From Leishmania martiniquensis (lineage: Eukaryota > Euglenozoa > Kinetoplastea > Trypanosomatida > Trypanosomatidae): a stretch of DNA of 64,000 bases. Positions 1 to 10,175 of the stretch are shown one piece after another. The notes below the pieces were generated by a model. The model did no database searches, was not told the DNA's origin, and was given only the letters and a program-made list of their open reading frames with translations. The stretch is taken from contig NC_090143.1 in the NCBI RefSeq assembly GCF_017916325.1, positions 248,001 through 312,000 on the forward strand, read 5' to 3'. How positions within the stretch are numbered: position 1 is the stretch's first letter; the number at the start of each line of letters is the position of its first letter. Made by a program: the position numbers and the translations under genes.

Positions 1-552
1 ATTCTCTGTGCGGGCCTGAGTGGGCGCCGTCTGTCTGTGTGTATGCGCCTCTTCTTATGCTTCGCTTCTGTGTGTGCTTTCTCTGATTCGAACGACGTCT
101 CGCTGCGCGTGTGTAATACTGAGCGTTGCTCTCCGACTCGCCTGCGCCCAGGAGCGGCGCCGCCACTGCCAGGGCTCTCTCGACGCCCTCCACCGCTCCC
201 CCTTCCCAGCCGGAAGGGCCGGGGGCGCCCTTGCCGCTGCCAGTGGCGGGGCTGTGCCCTCTGGCGACACAGCCCCCCCCCCCACCCCCATTCATCTGAC
301 CCCCTCTTCTCTGCTGTGCCTCCTGCTTTCTCGCCGCCCCCTCACCGCGCTTCGGCGCACGGCCGTGCACGGCACCACGCGTAGACGCACACACCGCAGC
401 CACGATAGCCGCCACCCACGGGCCCACTCTCCTCCGCGCTTCTCTGCGTCAGTATTTTTCTTCTTCTCATTCGATCCGGTCGTTGAGCAGTGGCGGTGCT
501 GTATCGCGAACATCTTCTCAAGGCACCTTTCTGATTTTCGACTGGGCGCAAG
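1..552 (+). other. Amastin intergenic region, left edge of array
   Basis: There is no gene here. The first bases match the start of the intergenic segments at 2793 and 5089, so the window opens inside an amastin tandem array. Positions 361-430 match 3240-3305, upstream of the second amastin, almost exactly. A pyrimidine-rich stretch at 453-471 followed by AG at 486-490 is the likely spliced-leader acceptor for the amastin at 553. Reading frames across this region come from low-complexity DNA and are not credible genes. Confidence 0.7.
453..490 (+). promoter_or_regulatory. Candidate spliced-leader acceptor for first amastin
   Basis: A T/C-rich tract at 453-471 is followed by the first AG dinucleotides at 486-487 and 489-490. 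The next ATG downstream is the amastin start at 553, giving a short 5' leader of about 62 nt. This follows the usual trypanosomatid layout and was not tested with transcript data. Confidence 0.5.
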
Positions 553-1164
553 ATGGGTTGTTGCAATGCGAAACGATTGTTTGAGAAGTGCTCGGCGAAG
601 GTCGACTTCGACATTGGCATTTTCCTGTACGCGGTGCTGCAGTTCATCGCGTTCTTTTTTGTGCTGATCGCGACCCCGATCGACATGTTTCGTGGCAAGG
701 GCCCCGGAATGACGGGCAATGCACCCTGCGTTACCCTTTGGGGGATGAAGGAGAAATGCCACAGCCTTAATTACACACAAAAGGCATCGACCTACTGGGC
801 AGAGTGCCTCGTGCGCAATGACCTCATCGCTGCCGCCCAGCCACTCGCCGTCATCTCACTCGTGCTATACGCCGCTGCGTTCGTCTTGGGGGTTCTTGTT
901 CTGTTTCGCTGCGCCGTGCTCCGTCGGATCTGCTTGGGAGTCAGCTCCGTTGGCAGTGTCACCTTGCTCATCGTGTGGGTGCTGTTGGTGGTGACCTTGT
1001 ACGTGCAAGAAGGTCCGGACTGCCCCAGCCTGGAGGATTCCACGTTTGGTTTCGGATTTGCTCTTCTCGTGCTCGCGTGGTGTGTGGGTGTCGTCAACAT
1101 ATTATTTCTGCTGCCCCCCTCCGATTTTTGGTCCTCTGTGGACGGGAAAAAAGCTGTTGAATAG
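553..1164 (+). CDS. Amastin-like surface glycoprotein (203 aa)
   Basis: This is a four-span membrane protein of the amastin family, which are trypanosomatid surface proteins often enriched in intracellular amastigotes. Their molecular function is unsettled. Spans are predicted near residues 20-41, 96-119, 129-151 and 165-188. The diagnostic amastin motif is in the first extracellular loop at residues 59-69 (CVTLWGMKEKC), close to the published C-x-[TS]-[LF]-[WF]-G-x-K-x-x-C consensus. Length is in the normal range of about 180-240 aa. The start is the first ATG after the candidate splice acceptor at 490. The N-terminus begins MGCC, which could be lipid-modified; the second amastin lacks this 15-20 residue extension. 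The neighbour at 3377 is a diverged paralogue with related flanks. Regulation is probably through the 3' UTR repeats downstream. Confidence 0.93.
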   Translation: MGCCNAKRLFEKCSAKVDFDIGIFLYAVLQFIAFFFVLIATPIDMFRGKGPGMTGNAPCVTLWGMKEKCHSLNYTQKASTYWAECLVRNDLIAAAQPLAVISLVLYAAAFVLGVLVLFRCAVLRRICLGVSSVGSVTLLIVWVLLVVTLYVQEGPDCPSLEDSTFGFGFALLVLAWCVGVVNILFLLPPSDFWSSVDGKKAVE

Positions 1165-1451
1165 AGGAATCACAGTACGGCGCCGGCACGTAACGAAAAA
1201 AAAAGGCGGTAGTCGCGCTTTCGCCGCAGCACGCATTCACAGCAGAAGCAGCAGCAGCGGCCTCCCTCGACGTCGACTGTGTGTGGGTGTGTGTGTGTGT
1301 GTGTCCCTCCACTGATCCCTTTGTGGTGGCGGGGGGAGGGGGGGCACCCCTAGCAAAAGTAGAAAACGTTTGCCATCGCTCTTTTTTGTGTGTCGTTTCT
1401 CTTCGCTACGGGCCTTTTCTGTGTTTTCCTGTATGTTTGTGTCTTAACTCT

Positions 1452-1733
1452 TCGGCCTGCGGTGTGCTGAGGAGGACGCCCACGTGGCGCTGCCAGGCCC
1501 GCCCACCTCCTCTGCCCCCGCCACCCCCCTCGATGCCACCGGCCTCTTCCCCACCCCTGACGCCCGCCCGGTGTTCCCTCGGCGATGGGAAAGGACGAAT
1601 GGAGCAGCGGGTCGACGGCACCGCCGCCGCGCTCCGGAACATCGGCGGGGGGAGCGCGGAGGAGGAGAGGGCGGCGAGGGGTGCGTGCAACGCACTGGCC
1701 CAACGGGCGGGCAGGGCGCAGTGCGACACCACA
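1452..1733 (+). repeat. Amastin 3' repeat block A, copy 1
   Basis: This block matches 4236-4508 over its whole length with few changes and small indels near the left end; copy 1 is about 9 bp longer. It lies about 290 bp past the amastin stop codon. A shared G-rich stretch just 5' (about 1319 versus 4086) shows the homology extends towards the stop codons. It is probably part of the amastin 3' UTR. It could be a SIDER-type degenerate retroposon, but I could not verify this. Confidence 0.8.
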
Positions 1734-2297
1734 GCCGCCGCCGGTCTCGATGTACGCACGCCTTGTAGGAGCGCGAGAGCGCGCGTATCTCTTTTCTTCT
1801 TCACCTTTCGACACTGCTGCTTTCAGTCGCCTCCGCGCATCATCGCGACTTCAACGTGCATTGGCAGCGGAGGCAAAAAAGAACGGCTGGGTTAGCGCAG
1901 CGTAGGTTCGTTGAGACGCTCTTACAGCGGTCTTTTTGTCCCTCTGCGCGCCTGAGCGCTGTACCGTTTTTTTTTCTCGCGTGTCCCCATCTCGATGCCA
2001 GCCTCCGCCTTATTCTCCTCTCGCGTCACTTTTCCCTGCAGCGTAGCTCTTGCCACCACCACCCACCCCCGTCTGCGAGCTATCGCGGCTCCCACGAGAG
2101 CCTTTTCTCGTAGGATGGCGGCACTGCGCGCAGCAGAGCTGCTGACAAAAGCACTCCGCACCGCCTTCCCCATACCCGCCCCCGCCCGCTTTGCTTCTGC
2201 CTCCTCTGCTGTCCCCCTTGCTTCCTATGGAGGTGTGTGTGTGTGTATCTGTGTGCTCCGCCTCCCCCCTGTGCTTCTCACTTCATTTATCTTTCCT

Positions 2298-2975
2298 GAA
2301 GTGCTCAACGGCCCAACTGTAGCATCCACACAGCCACCCTCCCCCCATGTGCCTCGGCACCACCCCGCCTGGTGAGCGGCTGAGAGGGCAGCGCGGCGCA
2401 CGAGGCTAGTGCGAGGGGTCTCCGAGGGTCCTGACCCGAGGTCGGCCAGCCTCCTCCTCGAGCGCCTCGGGTGCGCACGACAGACGCCACCGCCTGCGCC
2501 CTCGAGCTGGTAATGAACGCGTAGAGTGCATCCGCGGAAGAGTCGCCGAGGGACAGGGATGCAGGCGTGGTGCAGCCGTCACGGGGCGTCACACGGTGGT
2601 GTGCATGTGTGTGTGTATCACAAGTGCTTCGCGCCGCGGCGGAGAGGCCGAGATTCGTTTCCTTGCTATATAGAGAGAGCGTCGAAGTAATAAAGTTTAA
2701 CACACAGTTGCTAACTCACACGCAAATACCAAAACAAACGGTAGCGCCTCACATCACCGCCACCTCCTCCCCTCTCCCTCCTGAGCGTCCCCCCATTCTC
2801 TGTGCGGGCCCGAGAGGGCGGAATCTGTGTGTGTGTGTGCCTAACCTCTCACTCTCACTTCTTGTGCTTTACTTCTTCTCCGTGCTTTTGTTCGTTCGAT
2901 GGGTGCCTCATCGTGCACGCGCGTGCGCTTCTACTCTATTCTGTCGAACTCTTCTACACCCAAGAACGGCGCCGC
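2298..2975 (+). repeat. Amastin 3' repeat block B, copy 1 (candidate SIDER-type element)
   Basis: This is a 678-bp block repeated at 4594-5271 with a constant offset of 2296 bp and only about two visible substitutions. It contains a GC-rich part followed by a (TG)n stretch, a short TATA-rich stretch and AATAAAG-like sequence, and ends in the leader DNA of the next unit. In Leishmania, a roughly 450-nt element in amastin 3' UTRs is known to give stage-specific expression and was classed with the SIDER retroposons. Position and size fit that element, but I infer the identity. Confidence 0.75.
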
Positions 2976-3376
2976 CGCCATCGCCCCTCTCCGTGAGCGA
3001 CGCTCGTGGTGTCGTGTCTTCCGCTTTGCGGACGGGCACATGTAGTGATTGGCAGATGGCCGTGACGGTGTGCCTTCCCCCCTTCTGCGCTTCTGTGCGC
3101 CTGCCTTGGGCGTCGTGCGGTCCCACTCGCCGGTATGCCCCCTCCGCCCCTCTTCCCGCCCACATCCTCTGACCCTCTCTCCTTTCTCCCGCTGCTGCTC
3201 ACTCCTTCCACCTCACTTCGCTTCGACGCACAAACATGCACGGCACCACGCGTAGACGCACACACCGCAGCCACGATAGCCGCCACCCACGGGCCCACTC
3301 TCCTCCCGCCATTCCTTCACCTGTCCACCACCACCACCCACCCAGTCCCCCATCTCAGCTCCCGTCTGTGGCGACA

Positions 3377-3943
3377 ATGGCGTGCAGCATCGGCATCATT
3401 CTCTATGTCGTCTTTCAGCTAATCGCCTTTATATTTCTGTTGGCTGCGGCGCCGCTCGACATGTTCCGCAACAGAAACGAGGCCAGGTTCGGCAACGGCG
3501 TTTGCCTGACGCTATGGGGTATGAAGAATCATTGCTACGGTGATCTTTACAGCGGGACCACAGACGAGCTGACGGAGACCTGCCCAGGCCGCCGTGACCG
3601 CTTCCGTGCCTCTCAGGCGCTGATTGTGTTTTCCCTTGTTATGTATTTCGTGGCATTCATCCTGGGCTGTGTTCTGCTGTTCTGCTGCGACATCTTGCGC
3701 TGGGTCTGCCTGGGGCTCAACCTCGTCGACACCATCACCGTGCTCGTCATCTGGGTGTCCATGGTGGTGACCTTCTACAAGGATGAGGGCGAGGATTGCC
3801 CAAACCTGAATCAGGGCGCGGTGTATGGCTCCGGATTCGTTCTGCTGGTGTTTGCGTGGGTCGTGAACCTCATCAACATTCTGTTCTTGCTAATCCCGTT
3901 CCCGGTACTGAGCGCTGATGCAGCTGTGAAGGAGTCGGCATAG
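3377..3943 (+). CDS. Amastin-like surface protein (188 aa)
   Basis: This is the second amastin of the array. Four hydrophobic spans are visible at about residues 4-26, 80-103, 112-134 and 151-174. The family motif is at residues 43-53 (CLTLWGMKNHC), preceded by the P-L-D-M-F-R sequence that the first copy shows as P-I-D-M-F-R. A further conserved patch, D-C-P-x-L, lies before span 4 in both copies. The frame is open upstream to 3236, but the leader DNA there is duplicated non-coding sequence, and 3377 is the first ATG after the AG at 3357-3358. The two proteins are clearly related but far more diverged than their flanking repeats. This suggests that gene conversion keeps the UTRs alike, or that the coding regions diversify. 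Confidence 0.92.
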   Translation: MACSIGIILYVVFQLIAFIFLLAAAPLDMFRNRNEARFGNGVCLTLWGMKNHCYGDLYSGTTDELTETCPGRRDRFRASQALIVFSLVMYFVAFILGCVLLFCCDILRWVCLGLNLVDTITVLVIWVSMVVTFYKDEGEDCPNLNQGAVYGSGFVLLVFAWVVNLINILFLLIPFPVLSADAAVKESA

Positions 3944-4235
3944 ATGGCGCAGGACGAGCAGGGTGTGTGTGGTGAGCTACCTTGGCAGCTCCCCGGCCCC
4001 CGGCAAGCAGACGCTCTGGTGCATGAGCGGGTGTGCAAGCCGCGCGCTGCCGTCCCTGCCGTCTGTACGACTCTCCATCGACTCCTTTGTGGTGGCGGGG
4101 GGACACCCCCAGCACCATGCGCAGGTAAATACACTCTATTTTTTGTTCATGTTTTTTTTCTACATCGCCTCACGTTCATCTATGGCTGACTTGTCATGCC
4201 TCTCATTCGTACGTGTGTGTATTTGTCGTGTATCC

Positions 4236-4508
4236 TCGGCCTGCGGTGTGCCGAGGGCGCCCACGTGGCGCCGCCCGGCCCGTCCACCTCCTCTGCCCTC
4301 CCCCCTCGATGCCACCGGCCTCTTCCCCACCCCTGACGCCCGCCCGGTGTTCCCTCGGCGATGGGAAAGGACGAATGGAGCAGCGGGTCGACGGCACCGC
4401 CGCCGCGCTCCGGAACATCGGCGGGGGGAGCGCGGAGGAGGAGAGGGCGGCGAGGGGTGCGTGCAACGCACTGGCCCAACGGGCGGGCAGGGCGCAGTGC
4501 GACACCGC
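4236..4508 (+). repeat. Amastin 3' repeat block A, copy 2
   Basis: This is the partner of 1452-1733 in the same orientation. It is slightly shorter because of small deletions in the first 70 bp; the right-hand 190 bp are essentially identical. Confidence 0.8.
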
Positions 4509-4593
4509 AGCGGCTCGCGAACACATTGTGCGCCGCCTCTGCGCCCTTTCTTAGTGACTCTTCTTTTCACTTTACGTTTCACTTGTCATTGTT

Positions 4594-5271
4594 GAAGTGC
4601 TCAACAGCCCAACTGTAGCATCCACACAGCCACCCTCCCCCCATGTGCCTCGGCACCACCCCGCCTGGTGAGCGGCTGAGAGGGCAGCGCGGCGCACGAG
4701 GCTAGTGCGAGGGGTCTCCGAGGGTCCTGACCCGAGGTCGGCCAGCCTCCTCCTCGAGCGCCTCGGGTGCGCACGACAGACGCCACCGCCTGCGCCCTCG
4801 AGCTGGTAATGAACGCGTAGAGTGCATCCGCGGAAGAGTCGCCGAGGGACAGGGATGCAGGCGTGGTGCAGCCGTCACGGGGCGTCACACGGTGGTGTGC
4901 ATGTGTGTGTGTATCACAAGTGCTTCGCGCCGCGGCGGAGAGGCCGAGATTCGTTTCCTTGCTATATAGAGAGAGCGTCGAAGTAATAAAGTTTAACACA
5001 CAGTTGCTAACTCACACGCAAATACCAAAACAAACGGTAGCGCCTCACATCACCGCCACCTCCTCCCCTCTCCCTCCTGAGCGTCCCCCCATTCTCTGTG
5101 CGGGCCCGAGAGGGCGGAATCTGTGTGTGTGTGTGCCTAACCTCTCACTCTCACTTCTTGTGCTTTACTTCTTCTCCGTGCTTTTGCTCGTTCGATGGGT
5201 GCCTCATCGTGCACGCGCGTGCGCTTCTACTCTATTCTGTCGAACTCTTCTACACCCAAGAACGGCGCCGC
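4594..5271 (+). repeat. Amastin 3' repeat block B, copy 2 (candidate SIDER-type element)
   Basis: This is the partner of 2298-2975, without net indels. The right end at 5271 marks where the amastin array gives way to single-copy DNA. Confidence 0.75.
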
Positions 5272-6405
5272 GGCTGTCGCAGTGGCGTTCGTTACCTCCT
5301 CTGTTGGCCCCTCCAATAATTAGAGGGGGGGCCGAGGGGGCCCTTGTTGCTGCCAGGTGCGGGGCTGCGCTTAGCACCTGCGCGTGGGAACGCGCTGCTC
5401 GTTCCGAGCGGTGCAGTGGTCGGTGTAAACGACGCTGCTGTGATGTGTATCACGCGATGTCTTCTCCCGTTGCACCTCTGCCCTCTCCATTCTCCTCCTT
5501 TCATATGGTGTCGCTCCGCTTTTGTTTTCTTCCGCTCCGTCGGGCGTTGCACCGGCGTGCTTTGAGGGGGGAAAGGGTGGGGGCTCTTCGTCACATCTGC
5601 ACGGTGGCTGGCGTTTCGGTACCTCACCTGTACCTGCGCGACCCTTCGACCACACACACCTACGCACAATCAGACACGCAAATTCACATTCACAGAAGGG
5701 CTTCTCTGCGGCTGGGCCTATCCTCCTCCTCGAGGCTCTGTAAACGTCATCATTACCACCATCCACATTGGTAATTTTTTTTGGTGTCTCTGATCGGCTC
5801 TCTTTAAAGGGGGTCTGCTCAGGGGCGCTTTAGTGCCGATCGCTCACTGGCCGCATGCGTGCCCGCTTTCCTGCGCCGGTGGACAGAAGCAAACGAACAG
5901 AGAAGCAAACAATTTGCGTGCGGGTGGAGAAAAACGGCTTTGTTTCGCTGGTGAGACGCTGAGTTGCTCGGAGTGCATCTCAGCGTCCGGTTGCCCTGCT
6001 GTGCTCGCTCTACTGTAAACCTTCTCTCTCTCTCCCCCTCCCTTGCAGCGTAGCCCTTGTTGCCCGTGTCTCGAGGCTCTCTTCCGTCGTCCTGCCCTTC
6101 GCTGCCTCGGAGAGCTGTCACGGCGGCTCTGTGCTTTGCTTGAGTTTGGGGCGGATGGGGTGGTACCGCGCTTGCTGTACCTGTTGAGCATCACGCGCGG
6201 AAACGCGCCGAACTTATTTTTCGGCGGTTGCTGCCTCTTCCCTTGGGCACGCCAGTCCTTACCTGCCCCGCCCAACACAAAACGATTCGTATTCGCCCCG
6301 CGCGCTCTCCCCCATTGCGTGCTCCGTGAAGCGACAGCGTGAAGGGAGTCGAAGGGAGGGGAGAGAGAGACTCCGAGACGAGTGTGCGAGTGCGGCATTT
6401 CATCT

Positions 6406-6437
6406 GATTTTTTTTCTTACGTTTGGCTGCTTCACAG
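6406..6437 (+). promoter_or_regulatory. Candidate spliced-leader acceptor for 6542 gene
   Basis: A run of T/C at 6406-6420 is followed by CAG ending at 6437. No ATG occurs between this AG and 6542, so this site fixes the start of the next gene. Confidence 0.5.
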
Positions 6438-6541
6438 ATCACACACCGGCCCTCGTTGCCGCGGTCATCCAGGCAGGAGCCTGGGAGCAGGAGTCCGTCC
6501 TCTCGCCCTCTTGGCACTCGCGCTGTGGCGCAGTTTCACCT

Positions 6542-7084
6542 ATGGCGTCAAGCGCCGCCCTCGGAGGTGCCTCCGCCCCTTCCTCGGCGGAGATCTGGAT
6601 GACCACGCCGCCGCTGGCGGTAGGTGATGTTGAATTCCCTACGAACAGCGTCGTGTACGAGCGCCAGGTGTACGAGCTCCCGCCACGCTCGTTCCTTGAC
6701 ACGAACTGGTACCTCGGTATCATCCTCGTTGCGCTGTTGGTGCTTGTCGCTTACATTCTGTTGGCGCTGTGGGTTTGCCACCGCTTCCAATACTTGGATC
6801 AACGCAAGGCAAGGAAGGTTGTCGGGCAGGCATACCTGGCAAGTGGCTTCTTTGAGCTCGATCGCTGCATCGACGGCGGTGCCAGGGGGTCGGCACGGGT
6901 GCAGCGCAGTCGTCGCCGCAGCGGTGAACGCGGAGCTGAAACAGCCGTGTTCAGCGATGACTCTTCCGGGTCGCTTGACGAAGATGAAGGGGCGGACAGC
7001 TCGAGCAGTGGAAGCGACAGCTCAACCACGTCGGAGAGCGTCAGTGACGCTGTTGTCGAGTTGAACCCGCTTCGTCTGCTGTGA
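6542..7084 (+). CDS. Small single-span membrane protein with acidic-serine tail (180 aa)
   Basis: I do not recognise a named family. The protein has a short N-terminal region, one strong transmembrane span at about residues 57-79, a basic patch just after it (D-Q-R-K-A-R-K, residues 86-92), and a C-terminal tail rich in Ser, Asp and Glu (about 143-170) ending in N-P-L-R-L-L. There is no clear signal peptide. The sequences flanking the span closely resemble those of the protein at 17201: Y-x-R-x-x-Y-E before it, W-x-x-G at its start and D-Q-R-x-x-R-K after it. The two are therefore probably paralogues. The start is the first ATG after the AG at 6437; the longer open frame upstream has no ATG. 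The serine-acid tail has many possible phosphorylation sites. Function is unknown. Confidence 0.8.
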   Translation: MASSAALGGASAPSSAEIWMTTPPLAVGDVEFPTNSVVYERQVYELPPRSFLDTNWYLGIILVALLVLVAYILLALWVCHRFQYLDQRKARKVVGQAYLASGFFELDRCIDGGARGSARVQRSRRRSGERGAETAVFSDDSSGSLDEDEGADSSSSGSDSSTTSESVSDAVVELNPLRLL

Positions 7085-8969
7085 GCACTCCTGAGAGAGA
7101 GACGCAGCAGACGGCACGCATCAGAGGCGTGCGGGCACGAGAGGGAAGAGGTTGGTATTAGCCGCGAGCCGACGGTGTCGTACGGGGCACGCCCTCTCCT
7201 CTTCGATTACCCTCCCGACTCACCTGCCTACCCCCACCCCACCATATCACCCACCCACCCCCCTCTCTCTCTCTCTCCCTCCCAGATTACCTTCCTCGCT
7301 CACTGCATGTATATATATATATATATACATATGGGTGTGTAATGATTCCTTACTCGATGTTCCCGCCAGCGTGTGCGTGTGTGTCGGCCGGCTGGTTGCT
7401 TCTGAATGACATGGGCACCTGCTGATGCTGTCCATCACTTTGGTTGCGAGGAGATGAGGGGGGAGATGGGGAGGGCCGTAGCGATGGTGCCTCGATGGCG
7501 AATGGCTTTTACGTTTTGCGTCAGGGGTGTGCCTCTTTTTTTTTTTGTGTGTGTGTGTATGTGTCGAGGTGGGGTTGTTGTTTATTCGTCTCGAGGTTTA
7601 AATATATATAAATATATATGTATGTATGTGCAGTACGCTCCTCTCACCTCCTCTCCACCCCGTCGCGGTTTTGCAGAAGCCCTTTTCACACTCCCCCCTT
7701 CCGGCTTGCTCGAAGCTACCTCCTATGGCACCAATGTGCACACCCGCGTGCGTGTGTCGACGTGTCAACAGCTGCACGTCTTTCGCCGCTCGCCGCCTTT
7801 TTAGGTCTCCCCATACGAGCGTGCGCGGAGTTGGGGGGGGTATCGGTACCCGTCACCGCGCCTCGCTCTCTTTCGGTTTTGTTTTTCTTTTATTTTCACC
7901 GTTCTCCGCTACCGCGTACCCTCCCCCCCTCCTCCTCGTCCACTGCTGATGTATGTGTGTGTGTCTGTGTTATCTGACTTTGCTGTTGCGCGCACCCTCG
8001 TTCTGTAAGCAGAAATGGAGGAGAGAGGGGGGGAAGAGAAGAGGGGGAGTCGGAACGGGAGGCTCATCCTCGCGAAACTATTTTGTTGTGGTGGTTAGAA
8101 GAATGGCGCCCGCGCCCGGATGTGTGCGGAAGGGGGGGCTCTGACCTGCTTGTCTTTCCGCATCTACGCTATGTGCCTGTAGGCTCTTCACTGCTCATCA
8201 TTGGTGAGCCGCACACGGGTGAAAGAGGGGCCTACGCATCGCATCCCCTCACCCCACCCCGGTGAGTGGAACATGCATATCACCGTTCCTGTCATGTAGT
8301 GGCCTCCCTGAGAGTTTTGGTTCAGGATCTCTTTCCTCTGTCCTCCCCCCTCCCCCTTCGCGCTCTAGCGCCAGTGTCGACTCCTGCTTCTCGAAGAAGC
8401 GGCTGCCAAGGGCCTCTCCGGCCTGGCGCTCAGGCGTACCGTAGCAATCACCACGATAGCAATACGTGATGTTGCGCGTCGATAGGATCTCGCATGCTCG
8501 GCACTCCTTCCCCGGCTCGCCTCGCACGCGGCGACGTCTGTGTCCTTCGGGCATGTGTGATGTGTCCGAGCGGTAATTCGTTTCGCACCCCCCCCCGCCA
8601 CACGCACACGCGCGAAAAAAATTTTGGAGATGATGAGCCGCGCTTTCAGATGCGCACACAGGCAGGCCAGAGGCCGCGCTTCAACGCCCGAAAAATCTGG
8701 CAAGGGAAGTTGGGGAACAAACGTTGGCCTTGTCCCCCGCCCACCCCACCCTCGCATCGCAAGGTCTCTTCTTCGGTGTCCCCTCTCTCTCTCTTCGCTG
8801 CCCCAATGCTAACAGGCACACACCCGCACACAAACACACGCAGATGCAAAGAGAAGTTCGTATGGGGTCGCCCTTCGGACACAAAATGTTTGAGCGACAC
8901 AATTCGAGTGGCGATGTCCATCTTTGTTCTCGAAGCATAGGGGGTCAGCAGTGTGTGCCGCCGCTCACT
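7085..8969 (+). other. Intergenic region
   Basis: No credible gene is present in 1.9 kb. The region contains a (TA)n tract at 7310-7327, AT-rich repeats at 7600-7619, TG repeats and several pyrimidine tracts. A CT-rich run at about 8764-8800, followed by AG at 8814-8815, is a candidate acceptor for the next gene. Confidence 0.6.
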
Positions 8970-10175
8970 ATGGCAGGCGCGTCATCGCTTACGGCATCCC
9001 TCGCAGCTCTCTCCTGCGTGATTGTGTTTTCACTCTACGCAGTCGGGTTCACCGTGATGATGCTCGCCATGGCGCATCGCTGGCGTGCGGTGCGGCGCGC
9101 TCACAGGAAGCTGCTGGCGAATACCCCGACCTTCCCCATGGCAACCAGCAGCGAGGAAGCAAACATTAGGATGGGAATGGCGAGTGGTGCGCCGGCGACG
9201 CGGACTGCAATACCTGCAGGCAGTCGGGGAAGCCTGCAGGCAAGCGACCGGAAGGCGCGCCGCCTCGTGAGGCAGCAAAGCGCTCTGGAGGGCAACGCGG
9301 ACATCGAGGATGAACGTGCGGAAGCTCTTGGCAGCGAAACCGCTGTGGACGAGGCGGAGTTGCTGCCCCACCGAACGTCGCGGCTGCTCGGCAATAACCG
9401 GCTTGGCAAGGCAGGCAGCAGTGTCGCGGGCACAAGACAAAGGCTGCCCTCCTCGTTAGATGGCGCGGCCTCGGCGGTGCCAAAGATGTTAGTCGTAGCG
9501 AAGTTGCTTCAGCTGGAGGACCAGGACCTCACTGCCGTCCATGACGAGGCGCACGATGTGTCAGTGGCACGACGAGAGCAAGTTGGCCGGGCGCGTTCCA
9601 TGGAGACTCCGTCACTGTCTCTCGTCTCATCAGAAGCATCATATATCCTCAGCGGTGCATCTGTGACGGAGGTAGGAAGCTGTCGTTGCGGTCACGGTGG
9701 TCACCATCTTCGGAAGCGCCTCTCCGTCAGCCGCAGTGAAACCACCATCGCGACAGCGGCTCGTGCTTCTGGCATGGCAACCCGGTCCGCGCCATCGTCC
9801 GCGTTGTCGATTTATCACTCCTCCGAATCGCCATCCGCGTCGCTGCCCAACAGCGTCGATGCCACGACAGAAGCAGTAGGGACAGCAAGCACGCAGTTGC
9901 CGACCTCCCCCGTACTCCTCCGGTATGCGCCGCTGTCTCTGAGTCACTTCACTCGTATCCCTCGCCTTCCACGGTGCGCGTCGACCCCGTATGTGTGGTG
10001 TGCGTATGAAGAGGATGCCAAAGTTCATGAACCGAATGCCTTTGCTGCGATGGCAGCGACGTCACCGCTGGTGTATCCGCCCTCGAAGGAGATGATGAGC
10101 GGTGTCTCCATCAGGTCTCCGGCTACCGCGAGCAGAAACGGATCTTCTGGAATGGTTGCACTCGCCGACGCCTAG
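8970..10175 (+). CDS. Single-span protein with long serine-rich tail (401 aa)
   Basis: I do not recognise this protein. A single hydrophobic span lies near the N-terminus (about residues 10-34), followed at once by a basic stretch (H-R-W-R-A-V-R-R-A-H-R-K). The remaining 350 residues are rich in Ser, Ala, Thr and Arg and have no visible enzyme motif. This fits a signal-anchor protein with a disordered cytosolic tail, or a secreted protein if the span is cleaved. The start is uncertain: an in-frame ATG at 8844 would add 42 residues and is the first ATG after the AG at 8814-8815, whereas 8970 puts the span at the N-terminus. The frame stays open and GC-rich throughout, which supports coding. 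Confidence 0.65.
   Translation: MAGASSLTASLAALSCVIVFSLYAVGFTVMMLAMAHRWRAVRRAHRKLLANTPTFPMATSSEEANIRMGMASGAPATRTAIPAGSRGSLQASDRKARRLVRQQSALEGNADIEDERAEALGSETAVDEAELLPHRTSRLLGNNRLGKAGSSVAGTRQRLPSSLDGAASAVPKMLVVAKLLQLEDQDLTAVHDEAHDVSVARREQVGRARSMETPSLSLVSSEASYILSGASVTEVGSCRCGHGGHHLRKRLSVSRSETTIATAARASGMATRSAPSSALSIYHSSESPSASLPNSVDATTEAVGTASTQLPTSPVLLRYAPLSLSHFTRIPRLPRCASTPYVWCAYEEDAKVHEPNAFAAMAATSPLVYPPSKEMMSGVSIRSPATASRNGSSGMVALADA

Larger units (their letters stand above)
1165..3376 (+). other. Amastin 1 3' UTR / amastin 1-2 intergenic region
   Basis: There is no gene in these 2.2 kb. The region holds a TG microsatellite (about 1276-1303), the GC-rich repeat block at 1452-1733, the near-identical block at 2298-2975, and the pyrimidine-rich leader of the second amastin (3240-3360). 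Acceptor AG candidates for the next gene are at 3344-3345 and 3357-3358. Both-strand reading frames in the repeat blocks are conserved only because the DNA is duplicated. Confidence 0.7.
3944..6541 (+). other. Amastin 2 3' UTR and array boundary
   Basis: There is no gene in these 2.6 kb. The region holds repeat block A copy 2 (4236-4508) and block B copy 2 (4594-5271). Homology to the amastin leader stops near 5272, after which the sequence is unique. A T-rich tract at 6406-6420 and AG at 6436-6437 mark the probable 5' end of the next mRNA. Segment 5341-5371 weakly resembles 231-262. Confidence 0.65.

Noticed and set aside
2305..4999. Two nearly identical 132-codon minus-strand frames (2305-2703 and 4601-4999)
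   Set aside because: They are conserved between copies only because the whole DNA block is duplicated. There is no domain, and they lie in probable 3' UTR sequence.
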